DNA from: Pedobacter lusitanus
Lineage (GTDB): Bacteria > Bacteroidota > Bacteroidia > Sphingobacteriales > Sphingobacteriaceae
DNA length: 64,000 nucleotides
Direction of reading: 5' to 3'
Assembly (NCBI RefSeq): GCF_040026395.1
Contig: NZ_CP157278.1
Location: 620,001-684,000 of the forward strand
Every line of letters starts with the position of its first letter. The first letter of the stretch is position 1. Of this stretch, positions 1-7,806 are shown piece by piece. The position numbers and the translations under genes were made by a program. Below the pieces are notes generated by a model. It did not search any database. It was not told the origin of the DNA and worked only from the letters and a program-made list of their open reading frames with translations.

Positions 1-2
1 AA

Positions 3-248
3 GAATTAACAGCAGATTATGCTTCCAAATTTGACTGGGCCTTAACAGAAGATGCTTTTGCTCAAGGCTGGCAAGATCAATTATCTGGTTATATCAAATT
101 AAACAAGCCTGTTTTTGCCGTTGAATATACCGACAAAATGTCCCAATCGAAATTTCAGACCAGCGTTTGTCCTCCAGCCAAACAGTTGAAATACACTGCA
201 ATATTAAAAAAACGGGATCTATCGCAATGGGTAGATCGCTGTAATTAA
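3..248 (+). CDS. C-terminal fragment of a GH114-like endo-alpha-1,4-polygalactosaminidase
   Basis: The window opens inside a reading frame that has no start here and ends with TAA, leaving 81 codons. The end of the protein shows the pattern I know from the GH114 / TM1410-like TIM-barrel family: an acidic 'EDAFAQGW' stretch, 'KPVFAVEYTD', then a Cys-containing 'CPPAKQL' and a 'KKRDLSQWVDRCN' tail, which matches the family's typical 'LKRRDLDAW..C' ending. The family hydrolyses alpha-1,4-galactosamine polymers and its members are usually secreted, but the signal peptide and most of the barrel lie outside the window, so secretion cannot be judged. It converges on the response regulator downstream, with a nested hairpin between them. 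The family call is fairly firm; the substrate is inferred from family only. Confidence 0.7.
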   Translation, partial: ELTADYASKFDWALTEDAFAQGWQDQLSGYIKLNKPVFAVEYTDKMSQSKFQTSVCPPAKQLKYTAILKKRDLSQWVDRCN

Positions 249-258
249 TTTATTTACA

Positions 259-327
259 GAAGGGCAATCCAAATCTTATTCCAGACCTTCACTAAATTTG
301 CTGGCAGAAGGTCTGGAACTGCCCTTC
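259..327. terminator. Nested inverted repeat between convergent genes
   Basis: Two inverted repeats are nested. The outer arms are GAAGGGCA (259-266) and TGCCCTTC (320-327). The inner arms are CCAGACCTTC (281-290) and GAAGGTCTGG (307-316), with a 16-nt loop. The structure lies just after the GH114 stop codon and before the 3' end of the minus-strand regulator gene, so it is well placed to act as a bidirectional terminator or mRNA-end stabiliser. There is no long T tract, so intrinsic termination is not certain. Confidence 0.55.
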
Positions 328-361
328 AATAACTTGTAAATGCTTAAAAGCATCGATAACT

Positions 362-1054
362 TTAACAAAACAACTTGTACCCCACTCCACGCAAACTCAT
401 GATCTGTACATCCGGGTCATCCCTTAGCAGCTTTCTCAGATGTGCCATAAAAACATCCAGACTTCTGGTGTTATAATAGGTGTCATCTTTCCAGATTTTA
501 AGCAGTACCTCCTGCCGCTCCAGTACATTATTTTTTCGATTGAGCAATAATTCGAGTAAAGCGGCCTCCTTATAAGATAAAAGATAAGTAGATAAAGGAG
601 TAATTAATTGCTGATGTGCCGCGTCAAACCGGCAATTTGCAAATTCGTATATTCCGTCTTCCTCATTAGTGCCAAACCCTGATAAACTGTTAAACCTGGA
701 TAATAAGGATTCAATCCGTACCAGCAGTTCATCCATGCTGAATGGTTTTTTAAGATAGTCGTTTCCCCCGGTCTTAAAACCTCTGACCACATCTTCTGTC
801 AGTGATTTGGCGCTTACAAATATGATTGGAACATGAACGTCAATTTTACGTATTTCTGCCGTTAACGAATAACCATCCACAGTGGGCAGCATAATGTCCA
901 TCACACAGATATCAGGTCTGAATTGTTCAAATTCCTTTATCACAAGCTTTCCGTCAGCAACAGTTTTCACGATATAACCACTGTCAGTAAGACCTTCACT
1001 AACAATTTGTGCTATGAATGGCTCGTCCTCGACGTATAATATTTTAGAATTCAT
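362..1054 (-). CDS. OmpR/PhoB-family response regulator
   Basis: This is a 230-residue DNA-binding response regulator. The N-terminal receiver has the acidic pair near residues 10-11 ('YVEDEPF'), phospho-acceptor D53 in 'VMDIMLP' and the conserved Lys in 'DYLKKPF'. The C-terminal winged helix ends in 'IMSLRGVGYKLFC', typical of the Trans_reg_C domain. I start it at the ATG at 1054, because the paralogue at 11766 begins with the same 'xxxK(I/V)LYVEDEPF'; a longer frame exists but has no support. It overlaps the end of the kinase gene by 11 bp, so the two are translationally coupled and form a pair. It is closely similar to the regulator at 11766-12458, and the two loci share an upstream direct-repeat site. 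Confidence 0.93.
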   Translation of the reverse strand: MNSKILYVEDEPFIAQIVSEGLTDSGYIVKTVADGKLVIKEFEQFRPDICVMDIMLPTVDGYSLTAEIRKIDVHVPIIFVSAKSLTEDVVRGFKTGGNDYLKKPFSMDELLVRIESLLSRFNSLSGFGTNEEDGIYEFANCRFDAAHQQLITPLSTYLLSYKEAALLELLLNRKNNVLERQEVLLKIWKDDTYYNTRSLDVFMAHLRKLLRDDPDVQIMSLRGVGYKLFC

Positions 1055-2483
1055 GACTTGCGGCGAGTTTAATTGTAAATGTACTTCCTGCACCATACTC
1101 ACTGTTTACCGTGATTGTGCCCCCATGACTTTTAATGACACTCATAACATAATTTAAACCCAGACCCGACCCTTTTACCGGGTGAACATTTTCTGGTTGC
1201 GGAACTCTGAAAAACCGGTCAAAAATCTTTTCCTTATATATCTCCGGAATTCCAGGGCCATTATCTTTGAAACTAATTGTTACCCATTCCCGGTTGCGCT
1301 TACAAGTGATCAGCAATTCCAATGGCTTAACTGCATATTTAATTGCATTTTCTATCAGATTATAAAACACAGCTGTAAGATGCAGCGCATCTCCTTCAAT
1401 AAAGCAGGGTTCGGGAGATACAATCAGCCTGCAAACCGCACCGGCATTTAATAGTGGTAATTCCATAGAGCGGATAACATCCGACAGTCCTGACTGAACA
1501 TCATAAAAAACCGGGCTAAGTATAATTTTACCATCATCTGCGCTTAAACTCAATACCTTTTCTACCATTTGTGTAAGTCTTTGTAATTCCTGTCTGCCCA
1601 TATTTAAATAGCGCTGCAATTTTGCAGGATCTTTTGTAAGCTCATATTTACTGATAGATTCCAGTGCCAGAGCAACTGTAGCAATTGGGGTTTTGATTTC
1701 GTGAGTCATGTTGCTGATAAAAGCTACCCGGGCATCGGCATATAAGCGGCGGCTGATCATCAACTTAAATATAAAGTAAAATGCAATTCCTGTTAAACCA
1801 ATCATCAAAACAGAGGATAATAAAAAATAGCCCATTTTAAACCATACCACCTGTGTAACCGAATCTACAACAAGCTGAACATTATGGAGATGCATCAAAT
1901 TATAGGTGTATCTTTTACTTATAAATCCTGATGATGTTAGCCCTGGATCTGAATGCGCATTATCCCTGCCATAAGAATGGACCAGGAAAGAATAACCGGA
2001 ATGGATTCCCAGCTTACTCAATTCTTTAATAACTGAGTGTTTTAAGCTGACCAGCGATAAACTGTCCATTGTATTCATCTGCTGAAGAGAATATCCCATT
2101 CCATATCTGGGGGCCAGGCGATGCGCCGGAGCATCTTTTAAGAATAATAAACGCAGGTCCAGTACGATCGAGTCAGGTTGCGCATTGATATCAAATGACT
2201 TGTATAATCTGTCATCTTTGGCGGCCTCGAACCCCTGCCAGATTCCAAGCCATTCTGAGGAAAGAAAAAATTTATTTAACGCTGCATTACCTGTAAATTT
2301 TGCTTCTAAAGTGACATAGATATTATTCCTGGATGCTGCACTAATCAAATTTTCAATATCATCAATCGTCCGTCGCTTTTCTTCTTTAAATAACTGGCTA
2401 AGCCATGCAACCTGAAGTAAAACGCAGATCAGCATGGATAAAACAACTAAAGGATAAACATACTTTGCCGACATCTGCTTCAT
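1044..2483 (-). CDS. Sensor histidine kinase, partner of the OmpR-type regulator
   Basis: This 479-residue inner-membrane kinase has a first membrane segment at about residues 8-30, an extracytoplasmic sensor region of roughly 190 residues, a second membrane segment near 220-242, then HisKA and HATPase_c domains. The phospho-accepting His lies in 'FISNMTHEIKTPIA' (near residue 260). The ATP-binding N box is 'LIENAIKYA', followed by 'DNGPGIP' and 'GSGLGLNYV'. The sensor domain has no family I recognise. The gene precedes and overlaps its regulator. Domain order, length and many segments match the kinase at 10318-11769, so the two systems arose by duplication; this copy has no outer-membrane barrel gene next to it. 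The signal is unknown. Confidence 0.93.
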   Translation of the reverse strand: MKQMSAKYVYPLVVLSMLICVLLQVAWLSQLFKEEKRRTIDDIENLISAASRNNIYVTLEAKFTGNAALNKFFLSSEWLGIWQGFEAAKDDRLYKSFDINAQPDSIVLDLRLLFLKDAPAHRLAPRYGMGYSLQQMNTMDSLSLVSLKHSVIKELSKLGIHSGYSFLVHSYGRDNAHSDPGLTSSGFISKRYTYNLMHLHNVQLVVDSVTQVVWFKMGYFLLSSVLMIGLTGIAFYFIFKLMISRRLYADARVAFISNMTHEIKTPIATVALALESISKYELTKDPAKLQRYLNMGRQELQRLTQMVEKVLSLSADDGKIILSPVFYDVQSGLSDVIRSMELPLLNAGAVCRLIVSPEPCFIEGDALHLTAVFYNLIENAIKYAVKPLELLITCKRNREWVTISFKDNGPGIPEIYKEKIFDRFFRVPQPENVHPVKGSGLGLNYVMSVIKSHGGTITVNSEYGAGSTFTIKLAASHEF

Positions 2484-2528
2484 TTGTCAAATGTCCGCTT
2501 TTTTTTCCTGCAAGCAACCCATCACAAC

Positions 2529-2556
2529 CGATTTAACGCTATTTAACCTTATTAAC
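2529..2556 (-). promoter_or_regulatory. GTTAA direct repeats, candidate response-regulator site
   Basis: Read in the direction of the kinase gene, three GTTAA repeats occur with spacings of 9 and 10 bp, one per helical turn. The last two form GTTAAATAGCGTTAAATCG, which matches 18 of 19 bases with the site at 10253-10271 in front of the paralogous kinase. The site ends 46 bp before the kinase start, against 47 bp in the other locus. OmpR-family regulators bind direct repeats at this spacing, so autoregulation is likely. Confidence 0.7.
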
Positions 2557-2782
2557 TATCTTTTACGTAAGATCAATATATTCATGCTGGTGTAAAAACA
2601 GGAAGTTTTAGCAACCGGTTCTGCGGATATGGAATGATGTGTTGTCCGCTACAGTATTTCTGGTCAGGGTCTAAACAACCGGACAGCAACCTGAGTAATT
2701 TTTCCTGATAAAAATGCGTTATTTACAATAGTCAATAATATTTCCCAAGACAGATACCAATCAAATATAAAAAATTCAATAT

Positions 2783-3271
2783 ATGAAAAACAAAGCTGGT
2801 TACTGGATAGATCGCCTGGATCTTCAGCCACATCCTGAAGGTGGTTATTACAGAGAGATTTTCAGATCTCATGCCGAAGTTCATCGTGATCATGAAAGTG
2901 AATTAAGAAGCGCCTGCACATCAATTTATTATTTGCTTGAAGGCAATGATTTCTCAGGCTTTCATCGTTTAAAGTCTGATGAGCTGTGGTACTTTCATGT
3001 GGGTCAGCCTATAATCATTCACGTTTTAGATACAGATGGCAGTTACAAGTGCATAGAACTTAGTGACTCAGAAACTGGTAGTCTGCAAGCTTTCATCGAG
3101 CCGGATTGTTGGTTTGCTGCAGAAGTTTCATCAAAATCGGACTTTGCGCTGGTGAGCTGCGCAGTCGCACCTGGCTTCGACTTTTCAGAGTTCGAGATGG
3201 CAACTAAAAGTTCGTTGACCAGCGTTTACCCGGCTCAGAAAAATCTGATCGAGAAATTATGCCGGTTTTAA
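2783..3271 (+). CDS. Cupin-fold protein of the DUF985 (Cupin_5) family
   Basis: This 162-residue protein begins 'YWIDRLDLQPHPEGGYYRE', the hallmark opening of the DUF985/Cupin_5 family, and continues with 'SIYYLLEGNDFSGFHRLKSDELWYFHVGQP', the cupin strand region with likely metal or ligand-binding His residues. Length and layout match the single-domain family members (yeast YML079w type). The biochemical role of the family is not settled; an isomerase or sugar-binding role has been suggested from the fold. The gene stands alone, convergent with the esterase gene downstream, with a hairpin between them. There is no signal peptide, so it should be cytoplasmic. Confidence 0.85.
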   Translation: MKNKAGYWIDRLDLQPHPEGGYYREIFRSHAEVHRDHESELRSACTSIYYLLEGNDFSGFHRLKSDELWYFHVGQPIIIHVLDTDGSYKCIELSDSETGSLQAFIEPDCWFAAEVSSKSDFALVSCAVAPGFDFSEFEMATKSSLTSVYPAQKNLIEKLCRF

Positions 3272-3292
3272 AACATAATATTGTGGCTTATC

Positions 3293-3326
3293 TGCTACTA
3301 TGCAGGCGAAATTCCGCATAGTAGCA
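3293..3326. terminator. Hairpin between convergent cupin and esterase genes
   Basis: TGCTACTATGC (3293-3303) and GCATAGTAGCA (3316-3326) form a perfect 11-bp inverted repeat with a 12-nt loop between two convergent stop codons. It is probably a shared bidirectional terminator, although a T tract is lacking. Confidence 0.6.
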
Positions 3327-3365
3327 AATAGAATTCCTGTATAACTGAACAGACCAGGGAATATA

Positions 3366-4220
3366 TCAATTTGACTGGTCATTCAGCAAGCTCAACTTTT
3401 CTTCCAGATCACCTAAGGACATTTTACCACAGGCAAAATCAATCTCTAATAATGTCATCTGCTCTTTTTTAGTTAAGGGTCTCCCCTCTATAATCTCGAT
3501 TAACTCATTCTCACTGGCCATTGGTGCCAGAATATTTTTCTTTCCGAATAATGCTTCGAAATACCGGACTCCAAACCTGCGCTGCGATACTGCATCAAAA
3601 TGAAGTCCATCCTCGTTTGCTGTTAATCCGTTTGCCGTTACAAAATAGCAGTTCGGCTTTGTTTCAGCGAATTTCTGAAGTGCAGAATTAACCTGATTAT
3701 ATTCAGTAAAATATTTGCCGTACCTCCCATCGCTTAAAAAATCACCAAGGCCGCCCGTAATAAAAGGAATATCCGGTGCGTCAAGCTCTCGACGAAATGC
3801 ATCAACGATGATACTAAGCTTGTCGTAATAAAGAGCTGAAAGACCACCAAAACTATCATTTTCTCCCTGATGCCATAGGATTCCATTCAACTTACTGATC
3901 CTCATGGCAAGCTTTGTCTGAAACACAGCATTTTCAAAGAGTGCGCCTCCAACAGCCCAGTCATCCAGACTGGTGCCCCCATCAGCACAAGGTATCAAAC
4001 CGATTTCTTCCTGATCATTTTTTAATCTCCAGGCACCAGCAAATGATGCGGCAAGTCCTATACCGGATGTCGGCCTGTCAAAATTAATTGGTTCTGTCAT
4101 CGTTTGCCAGCGGCCATTTACCAGCATTTTGATCTTTTCATCATAGATCTGTTTAACATTATTCAAGTATCCCCGCCCCGCCATATTTGACTGGCCTGCC
4201 ATCAAAAAGGAATGTATCAT
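3366..4220 (-). CDS. SGNH/GDSL-type esterase of the SASA (sialate O-acetylesterase-like) family
   Basis: At 284 residues, this protein begins almost at once with the SASA-family block I motif 'LMAGQSNMAGRG', which carries the nucleophilic Ser (residue 11). It also has 'LWHQGENDS' and the late block 'DGLHFDAVSQRRFG' with the catalytic Asp/His pair. This is the CE6-like group that removes acetyl groups from carbohydrates. No signal peptide is visible, so it would act in the cytoplasm, or a longer N-terminus is missing. The last 55 residues ('ENELIEII...' onward) are a helical, charged extension beyond the usual domain. It is encoded just downstream of the TetR regulator on the same strand (25-bp gap), so they may be cotranscribed. 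The acetylated substrate is unknown. Confidence 0.85.
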   Translation of the reverse strand: MIHSFLMAGQSNMAGRGYLNNVKQIYDEKIKMLVNGRWQTMTEPINFDRPTSGIGLAASFAGAWRLKNDQEEIGLIPCADGGTSLDDWAVGGALFENAVFQTKLAMRISKLNGILWHQGENDSFGGLSALYYDKLSIIVDAFRRELDAPDIPFITGGLGDFLSDGRYGKYFTEYNQVNSALQKFAETKPNCYFVTANGLTANEDGLHFDAVSQRRFGVRYFEALFGKKNILAPMASENELIEIIEGRPLTKKEQMTLLEIDFACGKMSLGDLEEKLSLLNDQSN

Positions 4221-4245
4221 ATTTTTTATATTTATAAAGCTGTTG

Positions 4246-4857
4246 TTATTTTTTCAAAGCCTTCAGTGCCAATTTGAAGGTAGCCCATATAAGCTCTTCA
4301 CTAATCTGAAACGGAGCACCTGTTATACTTCGTCCTTGCTGGTGAAAGCGCATTAAAGTATATAAAGGGCCGAATGCAATCGACCAGTAAACATCAATGG
4401 GCAAGTCATCCATTTCGCCACGCATTACAACATTATTAATGAAACGCCCCATATTTTCTTTGAACTTACTTAAGAATGCGCCTGTATTGCTTGTGAACAT
4501 TTCAAAGAATTGCTGGTGGTAAGATGAACTGCTGATCTGATCGAAAAACTGTCCTATCAAAGGATTTTTCATCATATAGTTGAACCGGTTGCGCCACTGT
4601 ATCCGCAAACCTTCTTCCAATGATGCCTCCGGATCGAAATCCTTATTTATCGCATCTTCCATTCTTGCACCCTCTTCCAATACAATTTTTAGAATAAGGT
4701 CGTCCTTATCTTTATAATAAACGTAAGGTGTACCTACTGAAACCCCACAGGCTTTCGCAAGCTTATTAATAGTAAAGCCTTCCAAACCGTATTTTACAAT
4801 AGTTTCTATAGCTTTTTCTTTAACTAATTGTTCTTTGTTAATATCTCTGACCCGCAT
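4246..4857 (-). CDS. TetR/AcrR-family transcriptional regulator
   Basis: The 203-residue protein has the TetR helix-turn-helix at residues 13-55: 'AIETIVKYGLEGFTINKLAK' followed by 'CGVSVGTPYVYYKDKDDLI'. The remaining residues are the all-helical ligand domain, rich in aromatic residues, as in drug- or lipid-responsive regulators. The gene lies 25 bp upstream of the esterase gene on the same strand, and the large intergenic region at 4858-5326 would hold its promoter. TetR regulators commonly repress their own unit, so control of the esterase is a reasonable inference. The effector is unknown. Confidence 0.9.
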   Translation of the reverse strand: MRVRDINKEQLVKEKAIETIVKYGLEGFTINKLAKACGVSVGTPYVYYKDKDDLILKIVLEEGARMEDAINKDFDPEASLEEGLRIQWRNRFNYMMKNPLIGQFFDQISSSSYHQQFFEMFTSNTGAFLSKFKENMGRFINNVVMRGEMDDLPIDVYWSIAFGPLYTLMRFHQQGRSITGAPFQISEELIWATFKLALKALKK

Positions 4858-5326
4858 AATCTAATAGTTGTTCAAAATTAAATGATTATTCATTTAATAA
4901 CTAATTATTCTGTTTAAATATTAAATAAATCGTTAATTAACTCCTCATTTACAACTCAGAAATGAAGAAGTAATACTATTTTTCAATAGCTGGACTTATA
5001 GTAAATGTATAGGGTTCAGTGCCGGGATAAAGCATCTGGATTTTACGCTGTCTCCCCTATAATCTACCCTGGAAATTTTCTTTAAAACCGCCCGGTTACC
5101 AGCTAAAATCCATGTTAAAAAACACTATTGTAACTAGTTGATAATAAGGATAGTGAAAGCACTTTGTTCAGACATCATTCAGACAAGGTTCAGAGGTTAT
5201 ACGGACATGGTTCAGCTTCCTTCGAATAAAGCCTGAATAAGGTCTTAATAATTTATTATTTAAACACTTATAACTATAATTCCTGAATACCTTTTCTCCT
5301 ATATTGTAACATCAATCTAATCTACT
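4858..5326. other. Gene-free 469-bp region between the TetR and DUF6266 genes
   Basis: This is the divergent promoter region of the TetR gene (minus) and the DUF6266 gene (plus). The part next to the TetR gene is very AT-rich, with ATTAAATAA-type runs, and shows no clear dyad. The middle has no credible gene. The distal part holds the 11-bp-period TTCAG array listed separately, and the last 50 bp are pyrimidine-rich. No RNA gene or mobile-element end was recognised. Confidence 0.6.
5167..5218 (+). repeat. Five-unit, 11-bp-period TTCAGACA array upstream of the DUF6266 gene
   Basis: Units start at 5167, 5178, 5189, 5200 and 5211, each exactly 11 bp after the last. Units 1 and 2 are TTCAGACA, unit 3 is TTCAGAGG, unit 4 is TACGGACA and unit 5 is TTCAGCTT. 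A period of one helical turn puts all units on one DNA face, as expected for cooperative binding of a regulator. The array lies about 110 bp upstream of the DUF6266 start. Confidence 0.65.
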
Positions 5327-5977
5327 ATGGCAATTATACAGGAAGGCACCGTACTGGCGGGTATCAGAGGGAAAATCGGAAACGTCGTTATTTATACCTG
5401 GAAAAACAAGGTATGTGCACGTTCATTACCTGCCAAACCCCGTAAAAAAAGACCTAGAACGATCCCACAACAGGCTCAGGCTAACAAAATGAAAGTTTTA
5501 AGTCCATTTTTGAATGCTGTTAAGCCCTTCTTAAGAGTTGGCTTTAAACATGTGGCAGATAAGCGAAACATTACAGCTAACAATGCAGCCAAATCTGTGA
5601 ATATGCTGACAGGCGTTAAAGGCGAGTTTCCTAATCAGGAGATCAACTGGGATACGATTCTGGTAGCCGACGGGCCATTGCAAAAACCGGAAAATGTAAC
5701 CGTTAGAATAGTAGAAAATGCCTTTCATTTCACCTGGGACAAAGATAAAACCCAGACAGGTAATCCAGGCGACAGAACGATCATCCTGTTATTCAGTAAA
5801 ACTCACAGACGCGTTCTGGTCAATTACAGCGGTTCACGCAGAGACGAACTCAAAGATACCTTTTACCTCGACTCTCACTATCTGAAAAAGAATACCTATG
5901 AAGTATTTATAGCCTTCAAAGATGTCACAAGTGATGAGGTATCCAAAAGCGTCTATTGCGGCAGATTTTCAAAATAA
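5327..5977 (+). CDS. DUF6266 family protein
   Basis: This 216-residue protein begins 'MAIIQEGTVLAGIRGKIGNVVIYTWKNK', the signature opening of DUF6266 proteins, which are common and often multicopy in Pedobacter, Flavobacterium and relatives. Next come a basic stretch ('KPRKKRPRT'), a central 'FKHVADKRNITANNAAKS' segment, and a C-terminal beta-rich half that resembles a fibronectin-type fold ('VTVRIVENAFHFTWD', '..YEVFIAFKDV'). There is no signal peptide or membrane segment. The function is unknown. It stands alone behind a long upstream region with a helically phased repeat array, so it is probably strongly regulated. Confidence 0.85.
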   Translation: MAIIQEGTVLAGIRGKIGNVVIYTWKNKVCARSLPAKPRKKRPRTIPQQAQANKMKVLSPFLNAVKPFLRVGFKHVADKRNITANNAAKSVNMLTGVKGEFPNQEINWDTILVADGPLQKPENVTVRIVENAFHFTWDKDKTQTGNPGDRTIILLFSKTHRRVLVNYSGSRRDELKDTFYLDSHYLKKNTYEVFIAFKDVTSDEVSKSVYCGRFSK

Positions 5978-6073
5978 AAAAAAAGATCTCTTATTAATTC
6001 AGTGTTAAATATTCATGAAGCATTACCTTAAACTGATAACATAACATTAACTGACCATTGAGTTAAAACAATT

Positions 6074-6098
6074 TGTCTTGTTTTGCACAAACAAGACA
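6074..6098. promoter_or_regulatory. Perfect 10-bp dyad just upstream of a small gene
   Basis: TGTCTTGTTT (6074-6083) and AAACAAGACA (6089-6098) are perfect inverted copies with a 5-nt spacer, ending 10 bp before the ATG at 6109. The position suits either an operator that overlaps the transcription start or an mRNA hairpin that hides the ribosome-binding region. It is unlike the terminators nearby because it has no T tract and sits at a 5' end. Confidence 0.6.
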
Positions 6099-6108
6099 GT
6101 ATTCTCCC

Positions 6109-6339
6109 ATGGAAAAAACGACACTAAAGATCAGCACAGATCTTCAAAAGTTCATTGATAAATTCGAACCTAACAAATTCAAATTGATGGCAAAGGGTAT
6201 TGAGATCAGGGGCATCAACGATATGCACAGGAACATAACCCAGGCAAAAGATCTGATTGAAAGACTGGAACTTAACCTGTTTGTCTCACACAACGCGGAA
6301 ATGGTTAGTTATGGAGCTTTTGAGGTAAATACGTTATAA
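6109..6339 (+). CDS. Small cytoplasmic protein of unknown function (76 aa)
   Basis: I start this gene at the ATG at 6109, because an alternative upstream start would run through the dyad at 6074-6098. The 76-residue product ('MEKTTLKISTDLQKFIDKFEP...') is mixed charged and amphipathic and has no signal peptide or membrane segment. Its middle looks helical ('NITQAKDLIERLELNLFV'). I recognise no family. It is followed by a strong hairpin with a T tract, which fits a single-gene unit, and preceded by the perfect dyad, which suggests tight control. It could be a regulator or antitoxin-sized protein, but nothing in the sequence proves this. Confidence 0.6.
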   Translation: MEKTTLKISTDLQKFIDKFEPNKFKLMAKGIEIRGINDMHRNITQAKDLIERLELNLFVSHNAEMVSYGAFEVNTL

Positions 6340-6366
6340 AATCTTAAATGATAAATACATTTTCTT

Positions 6367-6420
6367 AGAGAGATTACATATTTAAAGTATCTTTTAAAGA
6401 TGTAATCTCTCTGCTTTTTT
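6367..6420 (+). terminator. Rho-independent terminator overlapping the end of the MutS-like gene
   Basis: AGAGAGATTACAT (6367-6379) and ATGTAATCTCTCT (6400-6412) form a perfect 13-bp stem, with further pairing inside the loop, followed by GC and a run of T. It ends transcription of the small gene at 6109 and includes the last codons and stop of the minus-strand MutS-like gene. Confidence 0.85.
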
Positions 6421-7741
6421 TTCCAGCCTCTCTGATAATCCCGACAATCCCCTCGTTTTCGATAATAAACATACCCAGACGTTCTTCAGAAACACCATTG
6501 ACCAGTTGATAAGTAAAAACTGGTTTCTCATTTTCAAAATAAACATCCAGATAACGAAATGATATATTACTAAACTTTTCTAGTTGATGGGCCAGTTCAA
6601 CAATATGCGTGGAAATAAAGAACGCTGAGTTACTTACCCCAGCCAGTTCAGTTATTATTAATGCCGAGGCATCAAGCGCATCTTTAACATTCGTTCCCCT
6701 GAACAATTCGTCAAAAATGATGAACATTTTATCGTGCATTAACAATTGTTCCGATACTTCTTTCACGCGCTTTACTTCGCTATAATAGTGACTAAGCCCT
6801 CTGTTGATATTATCAGGAAGATTAATGGTTGTGATCATGCCATTAAAAATAGTAGTTTCCATCTCACCGGCCGGAACCGGAAATCCTAAATGCGATAAGT
6901 AAATTGTTAAACCTATGGATTTAAGCAATGAAGATTTTCCGGCCATATTCGAACCTGTCAGCAGAACTGTGTTCTGATCTGCATTCAAAAGAAGATCATT
7001 TTTCACCGGATGAGAAATATTAGGATGAAACAGATCTTTCAGATGTACATGAAATTCATCAGCTTCCCGAAATCCAGGGAATGAAAAACCTTTCGCATGA
7101 GCAACTGACGCTATATTTTCAAAAATATCCAGTTCGTAAACGAAAGCAAGCAGCCTTTTTATATTATCGTTTTCTTTATTGCGAAATACTCTATCAAGTT
7201 TACTTACCTGCAAAAACTTTAATTTGTTTTCATTATAGCAGAGGGCTTGTTTTAGCAATCCACCTGCTATGATCAATTCAATTTGTTCAAAGATAGACTT
7301 CAGATAAGCTGGTGTATCATCAGATAAATGATCTTTTATAAATTCAGAAAGATACTTTGTCAGCTTAATTAAATACCTGAGCCCTGTTCTGATAATATAA
7401 TAATCATTGCTTGAGTTTCTTGTAATGTATTCTACCAGAGAATCTAAAGGATTACCTCTATATTTATTTTTACCAGACTTCAAATAAAACTCTACCAGAT
7501 CCAGTTCTTCATTCCTTACCTCAAAATTCAAACGATGGTCGTAAAAATATTTTATAGAATCTCTGCGTAAGGTTATTTCCTCTATATCTGCGGAAGGGGA
7601 ATGCATCATATCCATTAATCTTTCCCTCCCACCTAATGTCCTGGTCCCTTTAAACAAATCAAATATTGAATTCGAACCTGTCTTTTTTGTGAAAATATTC
7701 AGGTCTGTTAGTGTTTGTTCATCGATATTGAAACTACTCAT
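6374..7741 (-). CDS. MutS-like ATPase lacking the mismatch-recognition domains
   Basis: At 455 residues, this protein has the MutS core (lever/clamp helices) and ATPase domain only. The P loop is 'LLTGSNMAGKSSLLKSIG' (near residues 255-272), followed by the MutS-specific 'TTINLPDNINRGLSHYYSEVKRV' segment, Walker B 'MFIIFDELFRGTN' and the His loop 'FFISTHIVELA'. The N-terminal mismatch-binding and connector domains of MutS are absent, and there is no Smr domain as in MutS2. Short MutS-family proteins of this type are common in Bacteroidota, and their role is not established. It stands alone, and the 3' end sits within a shared hairpin. Loss of the Phe-x-Glu domain argues against classical mismatch repair. 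Confidence 0.88.
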   Translation of the reverse strand: MSSFNIDEQTLTDLNIFTKKTGSNSIFDLFKGTRTLGGRERLMDMMHSPSADIEEITLRRDSIKYFYDHRLNFEVRNEELDLVEFYLKSGKNKYRGNPLDSLVEYITRNSSNDYYIIRTGLRYLIKLTKYLSEFIKDHLSDDTPAYLKSIFEQIELIIAGGLLKQALCYNENKLKFLQVSKLDRVFRNKENDNIKRLLAFVYELDIFENIASVAHAKGFSFPGFREADEFHVHLKDLFHPNISHPVKNDLLLNADQNTVLLTGSNMAGKSSLLKSIGLTIYLSHLGFPVPAGEMETTIFNGMITTINLPDNINRGLSHYYSEVKRVKEVSEQLLMHDKMFIIFDELFRGTNVKDALDASALIITELAGVSNSAFFISTHIVELAHQLEKFSNISFRYLDVYFENEKPVFTYQLVNGVSEERLGMFIIENEGIVGIIREAGKKSREITSLKDTLNM

Positions 7742-7806
7742 GCAGGAGTTTTAGAGAAATTAAGTCTAATCGCTTAAATTAAAGAAAAGAAAGCGATAGT
7801 CCAACT

